The notes: generated from the letters alone by a model not told the origin. DNA of 64,000 bases from RUG11783 sp964599695 (GCA_964599695.1 CAZRGP010000002.1:109173-173172); one strand, 5' to 3'. Shown: positions 1 to 9,931, counted from the stretch's first letter. Numbers and translations are program-made.

Positions 1-821
1 AGCTGGAAGGGCAGCTCACATTCGGCAGTTATGATGATCTAGGTGAAGTCCATCAATTCCAAACAGATAACGATCTCGCGAAGTATGAGGAATATCCCAC
101 CAATGAACTCCTTCATTTTGAGAAAGAATCGCTTGGACTGTATGTATCCAGCCATCCGCTCCAGCAATACTCAGATGAAATACGCTCACTGCGTTTCACT
201 CAATTTCGTGATATAGCGGATTCTCCTGATCATTTCGATAATAGAGTCGTGAGCGTTTTCTGCGAAATTACATCGATCAAGAATAAAACCACTAAGAAAA
301 ATGAAGTTATGGCATTTGTACAGGCAGAAGACCTCACCGGTACAATGGAGTTATTTGTTTTTCCCAATACTCTTTCCCGATACTCTTCTGTCCTGAAAAA
401 AGACAGTCTCCTTGTGTTTACGGGAAGGGTTTCCTCAAAAGAAGAGGAAGCTCCCAAACTCTTGGTGTCTGACGTGTACATGTTGAACGATTATAAGAAC
501 AGATCCGTAGCCGTCTCGTCCAAAAATGCCGCGATGTCGGACAACGTTAATAATCCGGACAATGGTACCGTGAAAGATGAGAAGAAAACCGGAAACGTAG
601 TTCTGTACCTAAGGCTTCCTTCTGAGAACGACACGGATTTGATAGAGAGAATCAGTGCAATACTTCGTATTTTTCATGGTTCAATTCCTGTTCACTTTTA
701 CTATTCGGATTCACGACGCAATATACTTGTTCCGGAAAAACTATTCGCTTCAACGGAACCTTATTTAAAGGAAGTTCTTGTAAAGATACTGGGTGACAAT
801 AACGTAGTATATAAGATCTGA
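1..821 (+). CDS. dnaE: DNA polymerase III subunit alpha DnaE, C-terminal part (5' truncated)
   Basis: This is the C-terminal end of the replicative polymerase alpha subunit DnaE. The reading frame is open from base 3 and its start lies outside the window. Just inside it reads EKESLGLYVSSHPL, the conserved motif that precedes the OB-fold domain in DnaE proteins. An OB-fold-like nucleic-acid binding segment follows (VSVFCEITSIKNKTTKKN onward), then a low-complexity linker and a small C-terminal domain ending NNVVYKI. A GTG at 249 could be read as a start, but it lies inside the frame and has no ribosome binding site. A separate PolC is encoded near 40 kb, so this cell has the two-polymerase set typical of Firmicutes. 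ligA follows within 20 bases. Confidence 0.93.
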   Translation, partial: LEGQLTFGSYDDLGEVHQFQTDNDLAKYEEYPTNELLHFEKESLGLYVSSHPLQQYSDEIRSLRFTQFRDIADSPDHFDNRVVSVFCEITSIKNKTTKKNEVMAFVQAEDLTGTMELFVFPNTLSRYSSVLKKDSLLVFTGRVSSKEEEAPKLLVSDVYMLNDYKNRSVAVSSKNAAMSDNVNNPDNGTVKDEKKTGNVVLYLRLPSENDTDLIERISAILRIFHGSIPVHFYYSDSRRNILVPEKLFASTEPYLKEVLVKILGDNNVVYKI

Positions 822-837
822 GAGGATGTTTTCCAAA

Positions 838-2814
838 ATGAATGTTTCAGAAGCTCAAAAAAGAATCTCCTACCTGCAGGAATTCCTGAAAGAGAATTCC
901 CGGCTATATTACGAGGAAGACAATCCTCTGATCGAAGATGAGGAGTATGATCATCTTCTGCGTGAATTGGAGGAGCTTGAGGAACAGTTTCCTCAGTTTC
1001 GCTCTAATACTTCTCCCACTGTTACTGTAGGAGGAAATACATCGCAGAAATTCAGCGATGTCATTCACCAAGTAAAAATGGAGAGTTTATCTGACGTCTT
1101 CTCTCCTGAGGAAGTCATTGATTTTGTGGACAAAGTCAAAGGCGAATATCCGGATGTTGAGTTCTCTGTCGAGCCGAAAATCGACGGATTGTCCGTTTCA
1201 CTGGAATATGAAAACGGCATTCTAGTGAGAGGCTCTACCCGTGGAAACGGAACAATTGGAGAAGATGTAACAGAGAACATCCGAATGATCCAATCGATTC
1301 CTGTATCTTTACCATGCAGTACCTCCTACCTGGAAGTAAGAGGCGAAGTGTACATGCCACGTAAGGTCTTCGCTGATCTTGTAGAACAACAGGAAAAAGA
1401 AGGGATCACTCCATTTAAAAATCCAAGGAATGCTGCTGCAGGCTCGCTGCGTCAAAAGGACTCAGATATAACAAGACAAAGAAAATTGGATATATTTGTT
1501 TTCAATGTTCAACGTACATCTGAAAAACTTACGAGCCACTGTGAGAGTCTCGACTGGATCAATTCTCTCGGTCTTCACGTGATCGAATCCTATAAACGCT
1601 GCAGTACCGGAGAAGAAGTTCTGAAGGAGATCGGCCGCATCGGTGATCTCCGCAGTACACTTCCTTACGATATAGACGGCGCGGTCGTAAAGGTGGATAA
1701 CTTGCAAGTCAGGGATGAGCTCGGCTCTACAGTTAAGGTGCCGCGATGGGCGATCGCTTATAAATATCCTGCGGAAATCAAAGCGTCTACATTACTTGAC
1801 ATTGAAGTAACTGTTGGGAGAACCGGTGTCCTTACGCCTACTGCTGTGTTTGAACCAGTCATCATATCTGGTTCTACCGTCTCGCGTGCAAGTCTGCATA
1901 ATCAGGATAATATTAACCGTCTCGACATTCGAATCGGAGATACGATTGAAGTGCGAAAAGCAGGTGAAATTATTCCGGAGATTATCAAGGCTTATGCTCA
2001 CAAAGAGGGTTCGCACGTTTTCCGGCTTCCCGAGACATGCCCCAGTTGCGGATCGAAAGTAGTTCAGCTCGGCGATGAAGTCGCTTATAGATGCATTAAT
2101 CCGGAATGCCCGGAACAAATGCGGCAAAACCTGATCTATTACTGTTCAAAAGGCGGTATGGATATCCTTGGAATGGGTCCTTCCACAATAGACTCTCTCT
2201 TAAAAGCGGGCCTTATCCACAGTGTTGCTGACATATATGCCCTTACTGTTGATGACCTTACTCTTCTCGACAATTTCAAGGATAAATCAGCGAATAATCT
2301 GATTCGCGCTATTGAGAACAGCAAAAACAACAATCTTAATCAACTAATAACTGCACTTGGGATCAGGAATTGCGGGGGAAAGGCGGCTTTGCTTCTTTGT
2401 GAGAATCTGGGCTCTATTGAAACTATTATGTCTGCTTCTCCGGAAAGGATCTCCTCTATTTCCGGCCTAGGTGAAACAATTGGGCAAAGCGTCTATGATT
2501 ACTTCAGCCAGACCGGAGCTAAAGATTTAATTAATCGTCTGCGTTCCTATGGGGTCAATATGCAGTTCCATTCGGATAAAGTGTCCTCCAAATTAACTGG
2601 TATGAACATTGTTGTTACCGGAACGCTTGCGAATTATTCACGAAAAGAGATTGAAGATACCATTAAACAAAACGGTGGTACTGTGACTTCATCAGTTTCA
2701 AAAAAAACCAAATACGTTATAGTGGGAGATAATCCAGGCAGCAAGGCTGTGAAAGCTAGAGAATTGAATATACCTATTCTTACTGAAAATGAATTTGAAG
2801 AGATGATACGCTGA
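838..2814 (+). CDS. ligA: NAD-dependent DNA ligase LigA
   Basis: LigA seals nicks in DNA using NAD+ and acts in replication and repair. The adenylation motif KIDG is present with the nucleophilic lysine near residue 114, followed by the nucleotidyltransferase and OB domains. A four-cysteine zinc finger lies at about residues 401-424 (CPSCG and CINPEC), then a helix-hairpin-helix region and a C-terminal BRCT domain from about residue 583. The length of 658 residues is normal for the family. An in-frame ATG at 826 would extend the protein by four residues, but AGAGG at 821-825 abuts it, so ATG 838, 12 bases downstream of that motif, is preferred. The gene sits just after dnaE and is closed by a terminator. 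Confidence 0.97.
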   Translation: MNVSEAQKRISYLQEFLKENSRLYYEEDNPLIEDEEYDHLLRELEELEEQFPQFRSNTSPTVTVGGNTSQKFSDVIHQVKMESLSDVFSPEEVIDFVDKVKGEYPDVEFSVEPKIDGLSVSLEYENGILVRGSTRGNGTIGEDVTENIRMIQSIPVSLPCSTSYLEVRGEVYMPRKVFADLVEQQEKEGITPFKNPRNAAAGSLRQKDSDITRQRKLDIFVFNVQRTSEKLTSHCESLDWINSLGLHVIESYKRCSTGEEVLKEIGRIGDLRSTLPYDIDGAVVKVDNLQVRDELGSTVKVPRWAIAYKYPAEIKASTLLDIEVTVGRTGVLTPTAVFEPVIISGSTVSRASLHNQDNINRLDIRIGDTIEVRKAGEIIPEIIKAYAHKEGSHVFRLPETCPSCGSKVVQLGDEVAYRCINPECPEQMRQNLIYYCSKGGMDILGMGPSTIDSLLKAGLIHSVADIYALTVDDLTLLDNFKDKSANNLIRAIENSKNNNLNQLITALGIRNCGGKAALLLCENLGSIETIMSASPERISSISGLGETIGQSVYDYFSQTGAKDLINRLRSYGVNMQFHSDKVSSKLTGMNIVVTGTLANYSRKEIEDTIKQNGGTVTSSVSKKTKYVIVGDNPGSKAVKARELNIPILTENEFEEMIR

Positions 2815-2820
2815 TTGAAA

Positions 2821-2849
2821 CAGCAAAGCTGATCGCTTTGCTGTTTTCC
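2821..2849 (+). terminator. Rho-independent terminator after ligA
   Basis: A perfect 9-bp stem (CAGCAAAGC / GCTTTGCTG) with a 5-base loop is followed by a T-rich run. It separates dnaE-ligA from the nusB transcription unit. Confidence 0.9.
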
Positions 2850-2864
2850 TTAACAGTATGTTAA

Positions 2865-2893
2865 TTGAATGGGTACATTGCGGGTGATATAAT
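2865..2893 (+). promoter_or_regulatory. Sigma-A type promoter for the nusB operon
   Basis: TTGAAT at 2865-2870 and TATAAT at 2888-2893 are separated by 17 bases. TG at 2885-2886 makes an extended -10 element. The promoter lies right after the ligA terminator and 35 bases before the nusB start. Confidence 0.85.
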
Positions 2894-2927
2894 TTAGGAT
2901 AGTTTTTTATGAGGTGGAATATTAAAA

Positions 2928-3323
2928 ATGACTCGATCTGACGCGCGTAGAAATGCTTTCCTGTACGTGTTCCAGTTATATGCAAACGATGAGATCCTGA
3001 TGGATGAGCCTCTTGAATTGGAAGATGACCTCACACTCGAATCTGATGAATTCACGAAGCTTATCGTCAACTATACAATAGAGCATCGTGAAGAAATCGA
3101 TAAGAAGATCTCTGACAATCTGAAAGGGTGGACGATCGATCGGCTTTCCAAGGTATCGCTTGCTATCCTTCGTATCAGTGTAGCTCAGTTGCTATATATG
3201 GATGATATTCCATCCGGAGTCGTGATCAATGAGGCTGTTGAACTCTCCAAACACTTCGGAGATTCGGAAGATTATCAGTTTATCAACGGTGCTTTAGGTA
3301 AAATAGAAAAATCGTTGAACTGA
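2928..3323 (+). CDS. nusB: Transcription antitermination factor NusB
   Basis: NusB is the all-helical RNA-binding factor that, with S10 (NusE), joins the antitermination complex on rRNA operons. The N-terminal TRSDARRNAFLYVFQL and the segment around IPSGVVINEAVELSKHFG are hallmarks of the family. The length of 131 residues is typical. GAGGTGG lies 10 bases before the ATG. It is the first gene of the nusB-xseA-xseB-ispA-dxs-tlyA run, a conserved order in Firmicutes. Confidence 0.96.
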   Translation: MTRSDARRNAFLYVFQLYANDEILMDEPLELEDDLTLESDEFTKLIVNYTIEHREEIDKKISDNLKGWTIDRLSKVSLAILRISVAQLLYMDDIPSGVVINEAVELSKHFGDSEDYQFINGALGKIEKSLN

Positions 3324-3335
3324 TACTGAATTGAT

Positions 3336-4481
3336 ATGAATCGCGAAAGCATAACCGTAACAGCATTAAATAGATATGTGAAATCTCTTCTGGAGTCTGA
3401 TGAGGTACTGTCTCAGATCTGGGTTGAGGGGGAGATCTCAAGTTTTAAACTTCACACACCGTCCGGCCATATGTATTTCAGATTAATTGACGGGCATTGC
3501 GGGGTAAAATGTGTGATGTTTTATTCTAATGCCTCAAAATTGAAGTTTATGCCCAAAGACGGTATGAAAGTTCTCGTTAACTGCAGTGTTTCCCTTTATG
3601 AGGCAACCGGCGATTTCCAGTTATATGTACGCGATATCATTGAAAAAGGCGAAGGAAAACGTAAACAGGACCTGGATATACTAAAAGAAAAGTTCCAAAA
3701 GATGGGCCTGTTTGATAGCTCCAGAAAGAAACGACTTCCTCCATCACCAAAAAGTATTGCAGTCATCACCTCCGAATCCGGAGCGGCTATAAAAGACATC
3801 TTCAATGTTATATCCCGTCGAAACCCGCTTGTTCGTCTGCAACTATATCCTGTAAATGTCCAAGGAGCATTTGCGGTGGATACCATTTGCAGTCGGATAG
3901 ACGATATCAATAATTGTAAGAACGACGTCCCGGACCTTGTTATCATCGCCAGGGGCGGGGGAAGCAAAGATGATCTTTGGATCTTCAATGAAGAACGCCT
4001 TGTTTTGAAGGCCGCCTCTTTAAAAGTACCATTTATCTCCGCTGTCGGCCACGAGATCGATTTTTCTCTTCTCGATTTTGTAGCTGATCTTCGTGCCCCA
4101 ACTCCATCCGCGGCCGCCGAATTAGCCGTACCGGACCTTCAGGAAGCACTGATTCACAGTGAGACATTGCTCAATAATATCAAAGGACGCCTTCTTATAC
4201 TGATTCAGAATAAAAAAGACAATCTGACGGAATCCAAAAACGAACTCAATCAGACAATCGATTTTTATATTGATGGAAAAAGGAAAGAACTGGATACCTT
4301 GGAGAAATCCTGCTATGCACTTTCTCCGGTCCACGTCTTACAACGAGGCTATACTTTTGTTAAAAAAGGCGACAGCGTTCTCTCGCATGCTGCTGATGCA
4401 TCGGTAGATGATAAGGTTGCGGTCGTTTTCTCAGATGGCCAGCTTAATTGTATTGTTAAAGAGGTAATTCGCAATGAATGA
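3336..4481 (+). CDS. xseA: Exodeoxyribonuclease VII large subunit
   Basis: XseA is the catalytic subunit of exonuclease VII, which degrades single-stranded DNA from both ends and needs the small subunit XseB. The N-terminal about 100 residues form the OB-fold (WVEGEISSFKLHTPSGHMYF). The catalytic domain carries the conserved ARGGGSKDDLW motif at about residues 205-215 and SAVGHEIDFSLLDFVAD further on. A long helical coiled-coil region precedes the C-terminal ALSPVHVLQRGYTFV signature. The length of 381 residues is slightly shorter than in E. coli but usual for Clostridia. It overlaps xseB by 8 bases, which suggests coupled translation. Confidence 0.97.
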   Translation: MNRESITVTALNRYVKSLLESDEVLSQIWVEGEISSFKLHTPSGHMYFRLIDGHCGVKCVMFYSNASKLKFMPKDGMKVLVNCSVSLYEATGDFQLYVRDIIEKGEGKRKQDLDILKEKFQKMGLFDSSRKKRLPPSPKSIAVITSESGAAIKDIFNVISRRNPLVRLQLYPVNVQGAFAVDTICSRIDDINNCKNDVPDLVIIARGGGSKDDLWIFNEERLVLKAASLKVPFISAVGHEIDFSLLDFVADLRAPTPSAAAELAVPDLQEALIHSETLLNNIKGRLLILIQNKKDNLTESKNELNQTIDFYIDGKRKELDTLEKSCYALSPVHVLQRGYTFVKKGDSVLSHAADASVDDKVAVVFSDGQLNCIVKEVIRNE

Positions 4482-4710
4482 AGATTTGATCACCTTCGAA
4501 CAGGACTTAGCTCGAATAGAGGATATAGTAAATCAATTATCTGCCGGTACCGTCGGATTGAATGATGCTGTCGCTCTGTATGAAGAATCCGTTGCGCGGC
4601 TACGTCATGCGAGGGATCTTTTGGATAAAGCCGAACTTCGTGTGATCCGTCTGTCAACCGAGAATAATAACAAAGGGGAAGACTCCGTTGAATTATCAGG
4701 AAAAGATTGA
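4474..4710 (+). CDS. xseB: Exodeoxyribonuclease VII small subunit
   Basis: XseB is the small helical subunit that binds the XseA coiled coil to form exonuclease VII. The protein is 78 residues and carries the family core FEQDLARIEDIVNQLSAG and LNDAVALYEES. Its start lies inside the end of xseA and its last 23 bases overlap the start of the polyprenyl synthase gene, so the three genes are tightly packed. Confidence 0.95.
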   Translation: MNEDLITFEQDLARIEDIVNQLSAGTVGLNDAVALYEESVARLRHARDLLDKAELRVIRLSTENNNKGEDSVELSGKD

Positions 4711-5548
4711 TCAATATCTGGAAACTGTAAATAATGGGCTCATGTTTTTTACCCGAAAGGATAAAGGCCTAGTCGGAGAAGCAATGCGCTACAGTCTGAT
4801 CGGCGGAGGAAAAAGAGTAAGGCCGACACTTGCGCTGATGACCTGCGAGTCTCTTTGTGGTGATTGGCAGCCAGCGTTGCTTCCTTCCTTGGCAATTGAA
4901 ATGGTTCATTCCTACTCGCTAATACACGATGACCTTCCGTGCATGGACAATGATGATTACCGTCGCGGACAGTTATCCTGCCACAAAAAATACGGCGAAA
5001 CGGTTGCTCTTCTGGCAGGAGATGCTTTGCAGGCTAAAGCTTATGAACTCCTTGCGAGCATTCCGGACGCTGCAATTGGGCTTCATTGTGTAAAGATCTT
5101 ATCTGAAGCATCCGGTATATCCGGAATGGTATACGGGCAGGAGCTTGATTTGTCCGAGAGCAAAGATCTTCATTCTTTACAACTCATAAACCGTAACAAG
5201 ACCGGAAAAATGATTACTGCGGCTGTTCTGCTTGGCGAAGCGGCAGCAGCCAACCAGGATCCTACAATTAAAACATCACTCAAACAATATGCAGACAACA
5301 TTGGGGAAGTTTTCCAAATTGTTGACGACATTCTTGATGTCACCAGCACCAATGAAGTTTTGGGGAAACCCGTTGGTAGTGACATTAAGAACAATAAAGA
5401 AACATATGTGAGTCTATTCGGTCTGGAGAAAGCTAAGGATTATGCGAATGAGTTGACACAAAGTGCTTGTGATCAACTGAGTTCGTTGAAGGATAAGGCA
5501 GCTCCTCTAAAATGGTATGCCAATCAATTATTAGTGAGGATTAAATGA
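4688..5548 (+). CDS. ispA: Polyprenyl synthetase (farnesyl/geranyl diphosphate synthase type)
   Basis: This is a short-chain trans-prenyl diphosphate synthase that condenses IPP with DMAPP to make farnesyl diphosphate. The first aspartate-rich motif DDLPCMDNDD is at about residue 81 and the second, DDILD, at about residue 213. GGGKRVRP binds the substrate diphosphate. At 286 residues it has the size of IspA. The start is TTG, with AAGGGGA about 8 bases upstream inside the end of xseB; no ATG upstream fits. It overlaps dxs by 4 bases (ATGA). Product length cannot be fixed from sequence alone; uppS in this window would use farnesyl diphosphate. Confidence 0.93.
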   Translation: MNYQEKIDQYLETVNNGLMFFTRKDKGLVGEAMRYSLIGGGKRVRPTLALMTCESLCGDWQPALLPSLAIEMVHSYSLIHDDLPCMDNDDYRRGQLSCHKKYGETVALLAGDALQAKAYELLASIPDAAIGLHCVKILSEASGISGMVYGQELDLSESKDLHSLQLINRNKTGKMITAAVLLGEAAAANQDPTIKTSLKQYADNIGEVFQIVDDILDVTSTNEVLGKPVGSDIKNNKETYVSLFGLEKAKDYANELTQSACDQLSSLKDKAAPLKWYANQLLVRIK

Positions 5549-7422
5549 GCGACAAACTCTTAAATTCGATCGAAAAACCTTCAGATGTAAAAAAACTAAA
5601 TAAATCCCAAAAGCATCAGATTTGTGATGAAATCAGGGATGTAATGATAGATGTCATATCCAAGAATGGAGGCCATCTGGCTTCCAATTTAGGTGTTGTG
5701 GAATTGACTGTTGCTTTATTTTCCGTCTTCGACGCCTCAAAGGACACTTTTATATTCGATGTCGGGCACCAGTGTTATCCTTATAAACTTCTCACGGGAA
5801 GAAATGAGGCTTTCGAAACAATTCGGAAAGAAGGGGGCATATCTGGCTTTCCCAGACCTACTGAGAGCAAGTACGACGCTTTTGTGGAAGGTCATGCAAG
5901 CACCTCTATCGCTCAGGCTATCGGACTTGCAACTGCGAAAAAGATTAAAGGGGATAATTCTCATACAATAGCAATTATTGGTGACGGGGCGCTGACTGGC
6001 GGCCTTGCTTATGAAGCGATGAATAATATCTCCCAGGATCTGTCCAATCTGATTATCATTCTAAATGATAATTCCATGTCCATTTCAAAGAGTGTTGGGA
6101 GCTTATCCCACTATCTTATGCAACTCAGGAACTCTGAGAATTATATCAATCTCAAAGGTAGCGTAAAGAAAGTCCTTCGCTCGGTTCCGGTCTTGGGAAA
6201 ACCAGCAGAAGATCTGATTACCAACATTAAAACATCCTTCCGCAGAGGATTGTTTGACGGAACATTATTTGAAGAATTTGGTTTTAACTATGTGGGTCCT
6301 GTTGACGGACACAACCTTGATGATCTGACCCACCTTTTTCGCCAGATCTCTCTAGCAGGAAAGGGCCCGTACTTTGTTCATATCATTACTCAAAAGGGAA
6401 AAGGCTTCAGTCTAGCGGAAAAGAATCCAGGAGCATATCACGGTGTCGGCCGTTTTGACCTGGAAAAAGGAAACCCGGATATATCATTAGCGGATAGTTT
6501 CTCTAATACCTTCGGCCGTGAACTTAACAGAATTGCGGATAAAGACCCTTCTGTTTATGCAATTACAGCTGCAATGAAATACGGAACTGGTCTTCAATAC
6601 TTTTATCACTCTCACAAAGACAGATTTAAGGATGTCGGAATCGCAGAGGAGTATGCTCTCTGTATGGCTACAGGACTGGCCAAAGGTGGTATAAAACCGG
6701 TCTTCTGTGTTTACTCCACCTTTTTGCAGAGATGCTATGATCAGCTGATTCATGATGTCTGCCTCAACAACAGCGATGTACTGCTTGCTATAGATCGGGC
6801 GGGATTTGTAGGAGATGACGGTGAAACCCATCAGGGCCTGTATGATGTTGCAATGTTGTCTACACTGAACAACTTCAAAATCGTATCTCCCGCCAACTAT
6901 GATGAACTGATCTATTGGCTGAATAAATTGATGGATGAAAAGGGGCCCAGAGCAATCAGATATCCCCGAGGGAAAGAAGACAGACGGATAAGCAATTACC
7001 GTTGTACGGGCAATCTTTTTGACCATATTCAGTCGAGCGAGACAGAAGCAGCGCCTCTTCTACTCGTCACTTACGGAAGAACCTTTGCTGAAGCTTTAAA
7101 CGCTGCTCAAATGCTTAAAGCGGAAGGAGTTTCCGTTGATGTTCTGAAACTGAATCAGATATTCCCGATTGTTGAGGAAGCTTCAAAGCTGGCAGATGAG
7201 TATGATCATGTGCTCTTCATCGAGGAAGGGATCCTTTCAGGGGGAATTGCAGAACAATTCGGAAGAAATATGACGAGTTCTAAAAATCTCACGATACGTG
7301 CTGTCAATGACAACCATATCCGACAGGCCAGTGTGGAAAGACAGTTAGAACTGTATGGTCTGGACAGTAATTCGCTCTATAATATGATAAGGGATTTCTT
7401 AGGAAATGAAAAAGAGACTTGA
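5545..7422 (+). CDS. dxs: 1-deoxy-D-xylulose-5-phosphate synthase
   Basis: Dxs is the thiamine diphosphate enzyme that joins pyruvate and glyceraldehyde 3-phosphate in the first step of the MEP isoprenoid pathway. HLASNLGVVELTVAL and the GDGALTGG cofactor motif (about residue 146) lie in the N-terminal domain. The transketolase pyrimidine-binding domain follows with HQGLYDVAMLS and AIRYPRG, and a transketolase C-terminal domain ends the protein. The 625 residues match the family. It is coupled to ispA by a 4-base overlap and shares its last 17 bases with tlyA. Later pathway genes dxr and ispG are in the same window. Confidence 0.97.
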   Translation: MSDKLLNSIEKPSDVKKLNKSQKHQICDEIRDVMIDVISKNGGHLASNLGVVELTVALFSVFDASKDTFIFDVGHQCYPYKLLTGRNEAFETIRKEGGISGFPRPTESKYDAFVEGHASTSIAQAIGLATAKKIKGDNSHTIAIIGDGALTGGLAYEAMNNISQDLSNLIIILNDNSMSISKSVGSLSHYLMQLRNSENYINLKGSVKKVLRSVPVLGKPAEDLITNIKTSFRRGLFDGTLFEEFGFNYVGPVDGHNLDDLTHLFRQISLAGKGPYFVHIITQKGKGFSLAEKNPGAYHGVGRFDLEKGNPDISLADSFSNTFGRELNRIADKDPSVYAITAAMKYGTGLQYFYHSHKDRFKDVGIAEEYALCMATGLAKGGIKPVFCVYSTFLQRCYDQLIHDVCLNNSDVLLAIDRAGFVGDDGETHQGLYDVAMLSTLNNFKIVSPANYDELIYWLNKLMDEKGPRAIRYPRGKEDRRISNYRCTGNLFDHIQSSETEAAPLLLVTYGRTFAEALNAAQMLKAEGVSVDVLKLNQIFPIVEEASKLADEYDHVLFIEEGILSGGIAEQFGRNMTSSKNLTIRAVNDNHIRQASVERQLELYGLDSNSLYNMIRDFLGNEKET

Positions 7423-8197
7423 CGTCTTAATCAGTGAACGCGGGCTGTCTGAAAGCCGTGAAAAAGCGAAAGCGATGATTATGTCTGGCGTCGTTTATGT
7501 GAACAACGAAAAGCAGTTAAAGGCAGGAACTGAGTTTGAGGAAACCGTCGAGATCGTAATCTCGGATACGCTCAAGTATGTAAGCCGAGGCGGTTATAAA
7601 CTTGAAAAAACTATCAATAACTATGGTCTTGACCTTAAGGGACGAATCTGCGCTGATATAGGATCTTCAACCGGCGGTTTTACAGACTGCATGCTTCAGA
7701 ATAATGCCTCAAAAGTCTACGCAGTTGATGTGGGATATGGGCAGTTGGCATGGTCGTTAAGAAACGATCCCCGTGTAGTTTGTCTTGAAAGAACAAATGC
7801 ACGTTATCTTACGCATGAGGTCATCCCGGACAATCTCGATTTCTTCTCGATGGATGTCTCCTTTATAAGCGTGAAACTGATCCTTCCCGCTGTCTATGAC
7901 CTTATGAATGATCATGGTCAGGGAGTGATCTTGATCAAGCCTCAGTTCGAAGCAGGGAAAAATAAAATAGGGAAGAACGGAGTAATCCGTGATCCTTCTG
8001 TACACAAAGAAGTGTTAGAGGATATCACCTCATTTTTAGAGAAAAACGGCTTTGGCATTCTCGCTTTGGATTATTCACCTATCAAAGGGCCAAAAGGTAA
8101 TATAGAATTCTTGGCTTATGTGGAGAAAAACTCCGCTTCTAACTCCTTCAACATTGATGACGTAATCAGAAGCGCGCATTTGGAATTGGACCACTAA
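7406..8197 (+). CDS. tlyA: TlyA family rRNA 2'-O-methyltransferase (S4 + FtsJ-like)
   Basis: TlyA-type proteins have an N-terminal S4 RNA-binding domain (MKKRLDVLISERGLSESREK, residues 1-65) and a Rossmann methyltransferase domain. The SAM site reads DIGSSTGGFTD at about residue 84. Characterised members methylate the 2'-O of rRNA cytidines; older annotations call them hemolysins. The start overlaps the end of dxs by 17 bases. In many Firmicutes tlyA is followed by an NAD kinase and argR before recN; neither is present here, and recN starts 40 bases downstream. Confidence 0.93.
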   Translation: MKKRLDVLISERGLSESREKAKAMIMSGVVYVNNEKQLKAGTEFEETVEIVISDTLKYVSRGGYKLEKTINNYGLDLKGRICADIGSSTGGFTDCMLQNNASKVYAVDVGYGQLAWSLRNDPRVVCLERTNARYLTHEVIPDNLDFFSMDVSFISVKLILPAVYDLMNDHGQGVILIKPQFEAGKNKIGKNGVIRDPSVHKEVLEDITSFLEKNGFGILALDYSPIKGPKGNIEFLAYVEKNSASNSFNIDDVIRSAHLELDH

Positions 8198-8237
8198 ACT
8201 ATAATAGGATCCGTTAGAAACTGTAAGAGGAATCGAA

Positions 8238-9923
8238 ATGCTTTGTGAATTGCAAATCGAAAACGTCGCTGTAATAGAAAAAGCCGTCGTCTCCTTCGAG
8301 AAACGGTTTAATGTGCTCACCGGTGAAACGGGAGCTGGAAAATCTATTCTCATCGACTCGATTAATGCGATACTAGGCAACCGCACTAATAAGGAAATCG
8401 TCCGCAGCGGTGCTGACAAGGCTTCGATCGTCGCTACTTTTGACAATGTTCCGTCCTCTCTCAAAGCTGCCATGGCAGATCAGGGATATGACTCTTCGGA
8501 TGTCCTGATTCTTTCTCGTGAAGTATTTGCAGAAGGACGGAGCCTTTGCCGCATCAATGGAAAACCTGCTACTGCATCTATTGTACGGGAATTATGTCAA
8601 AACCTCGTCAATATACACGGTCAGCTTGATAATCAGGAACTTCTTGATCCGGATAAGCACATCAATATCCTGGATCGTTATTCTGACCTCGAGCGTGATG
8701 TGCAGGAATATCAGATAACATTTGAAGAACTGCTTGATTTGCAAAAGCGTATTTCCAGTCTTCAGATGAATGAGAATGAGAAGTCAAACCGTATAGATCT
8801 CCTCACGTATCAACTTAACGAGATTGAACAGGCAGATCTGAAGCCGGAAGAGGAGACAGAACTTCAAAATAGGAGAATTGTCCTTAAGAACTCAGAACGT
8901 ATAACTTCTTCATTGCATAATGCTGTTTCCTTGATGGATGAAAGCGACTCTCCGGATGGAACAACTTCCCTTGATCATGTTTTATCCGCTTCAAATGAGT
9001 TAGAACACATCCGCGCATTGTCAGATAAAATTGACTCTGTTGCTTCCCGAATCAATGATTCCTATTTCGAGCTTAGAGATATAATCAGCACTATTCAACA
9101 AATACTGTCTTCATTTGAATACGATCCAAATGAAATGGAAACTCTGGAAGACCGGTTGGACCTGATATATAAACTAAAGAAGAAATACGGTGAGACTATT
9201 CCCGATATTATCACTTACGCTGAAAACGCCCGGAAAGAACTAAATCAGATCGTAATGTCTGATGAGCTTCTGGATCAGTTAAAAACAGAGTTTAAAGAAA
9301 AGAAAGCTCAGGCGATTAAACTAGCTCAATCTCTTTCAAAAAAGCGTTTGGATGCATTTTTGAAGTTTTCTAAAGAGATTAAAAACGAGTTATCCTATCT
9401 CAACATGCCTACTGTGGAACTTGAAATAGACCACAGACGGACGAAGGAACTCACCCCTTCCGGAATGGATCAAATCGAATTTCTGATTTCTACAAACCCG
9501 GGAGAAACGCCAAAAGCGCTTTCCAAGATCGCCTCCGGAGGCGAAATGGCAAGAATCATGCTTGCCATAAAAAATGTTCTGGCAGAAAAAGATGGCGTTG
9601 CTACATTGATTTTCGACGAGATCGATACTGGTGTCAGTGGAAAAAGTGCCCAGAAAATAGGGGAGAAGTTAAAACAGATATCACTTTCCCATCAAGTAAT
9701 ATGTGTTACGCATAGCGCGCAGGTAGCAGCTTATGCGAATAACCATCTAAAAATTGAAAAAAGCGTTATCGGCGGAAGAACCTATACCTCCGTCAAAAGC
9801 TTGGATCATAAACAACGTGTTGAGGAACTGGCCCGGATCATCTCAGGGGAAAACCTCACATCAATTTCGCTAAAAAATGCAGAAGAAATGCTTTCTATTG
9901 CGCAGGATCATTTAAAGGAGTAA
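8238..9923 (+). CDS. recN: DNA repair protein RecN
   Basis: RecN is an SMC-like ATPase that holds DNA ends together during double-strand break repair. Walker A is GETGAGKS at residues 29-36, a long coiled coil fills the middle, and the C-terminal half carries the ABC signature (SGGEMARIMLA) and Walker B (LIFDEIDTGVSG). The 561 residues are normal. AGAGGA lies 6-7 bases before the ATG. A TATAAT-like hexamer at 8200-8205 could be a private -10, but the -35 is poor. No LexA-type dyad was evident by eye. Confidence 0.96.
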   Translation: MLCELQIENVAVIEKAVVSFEKRFNVLTGETGAGKSILIDSINAILGNRTNKEIVRSGADKASIVATFDNVPSSLKAAMADQGYDSSDVLILSREVFAEGRSLCRINGKPATASIVRELCQNLVNIHGQLDNQELLDPDKHINILDRYSDLERDVQEYQITFEELLDLQKRISSLQMNENEKSNRIDLLTYQLNEIEQADLKPEEETELQNRRIVLKNSERITSSLHNAVSLMDESDSPDGTTSLDHVLSASNELEHIRALSDKIDSVASRINDSYFELRDIISTIQQILSSFEYDPNEMETLEDRLDLIYKLKKKYGETIPDIITYAENARKELNQIVMSDELLDQLKTEFKEKKAQAIKLAQSLSKKRLDAFLKFSKEIKNELSYLNMPTVELEIDHRRTKELTPSGMDQIEFLISTNPGETPKALSKIASGGEMARIMLAIKNVLAEKDGVATLIFDEIDTGVSGKSAQKIGEKLKQISLSHQVICVTHSAQVAAYANNHLKIEKSVIGGRTYTSVKSLDHKQRVEELARIISGENLTSISLKNAEEMLSIAQDHLKE

Positions 9924-9931
9924 TCACTGCT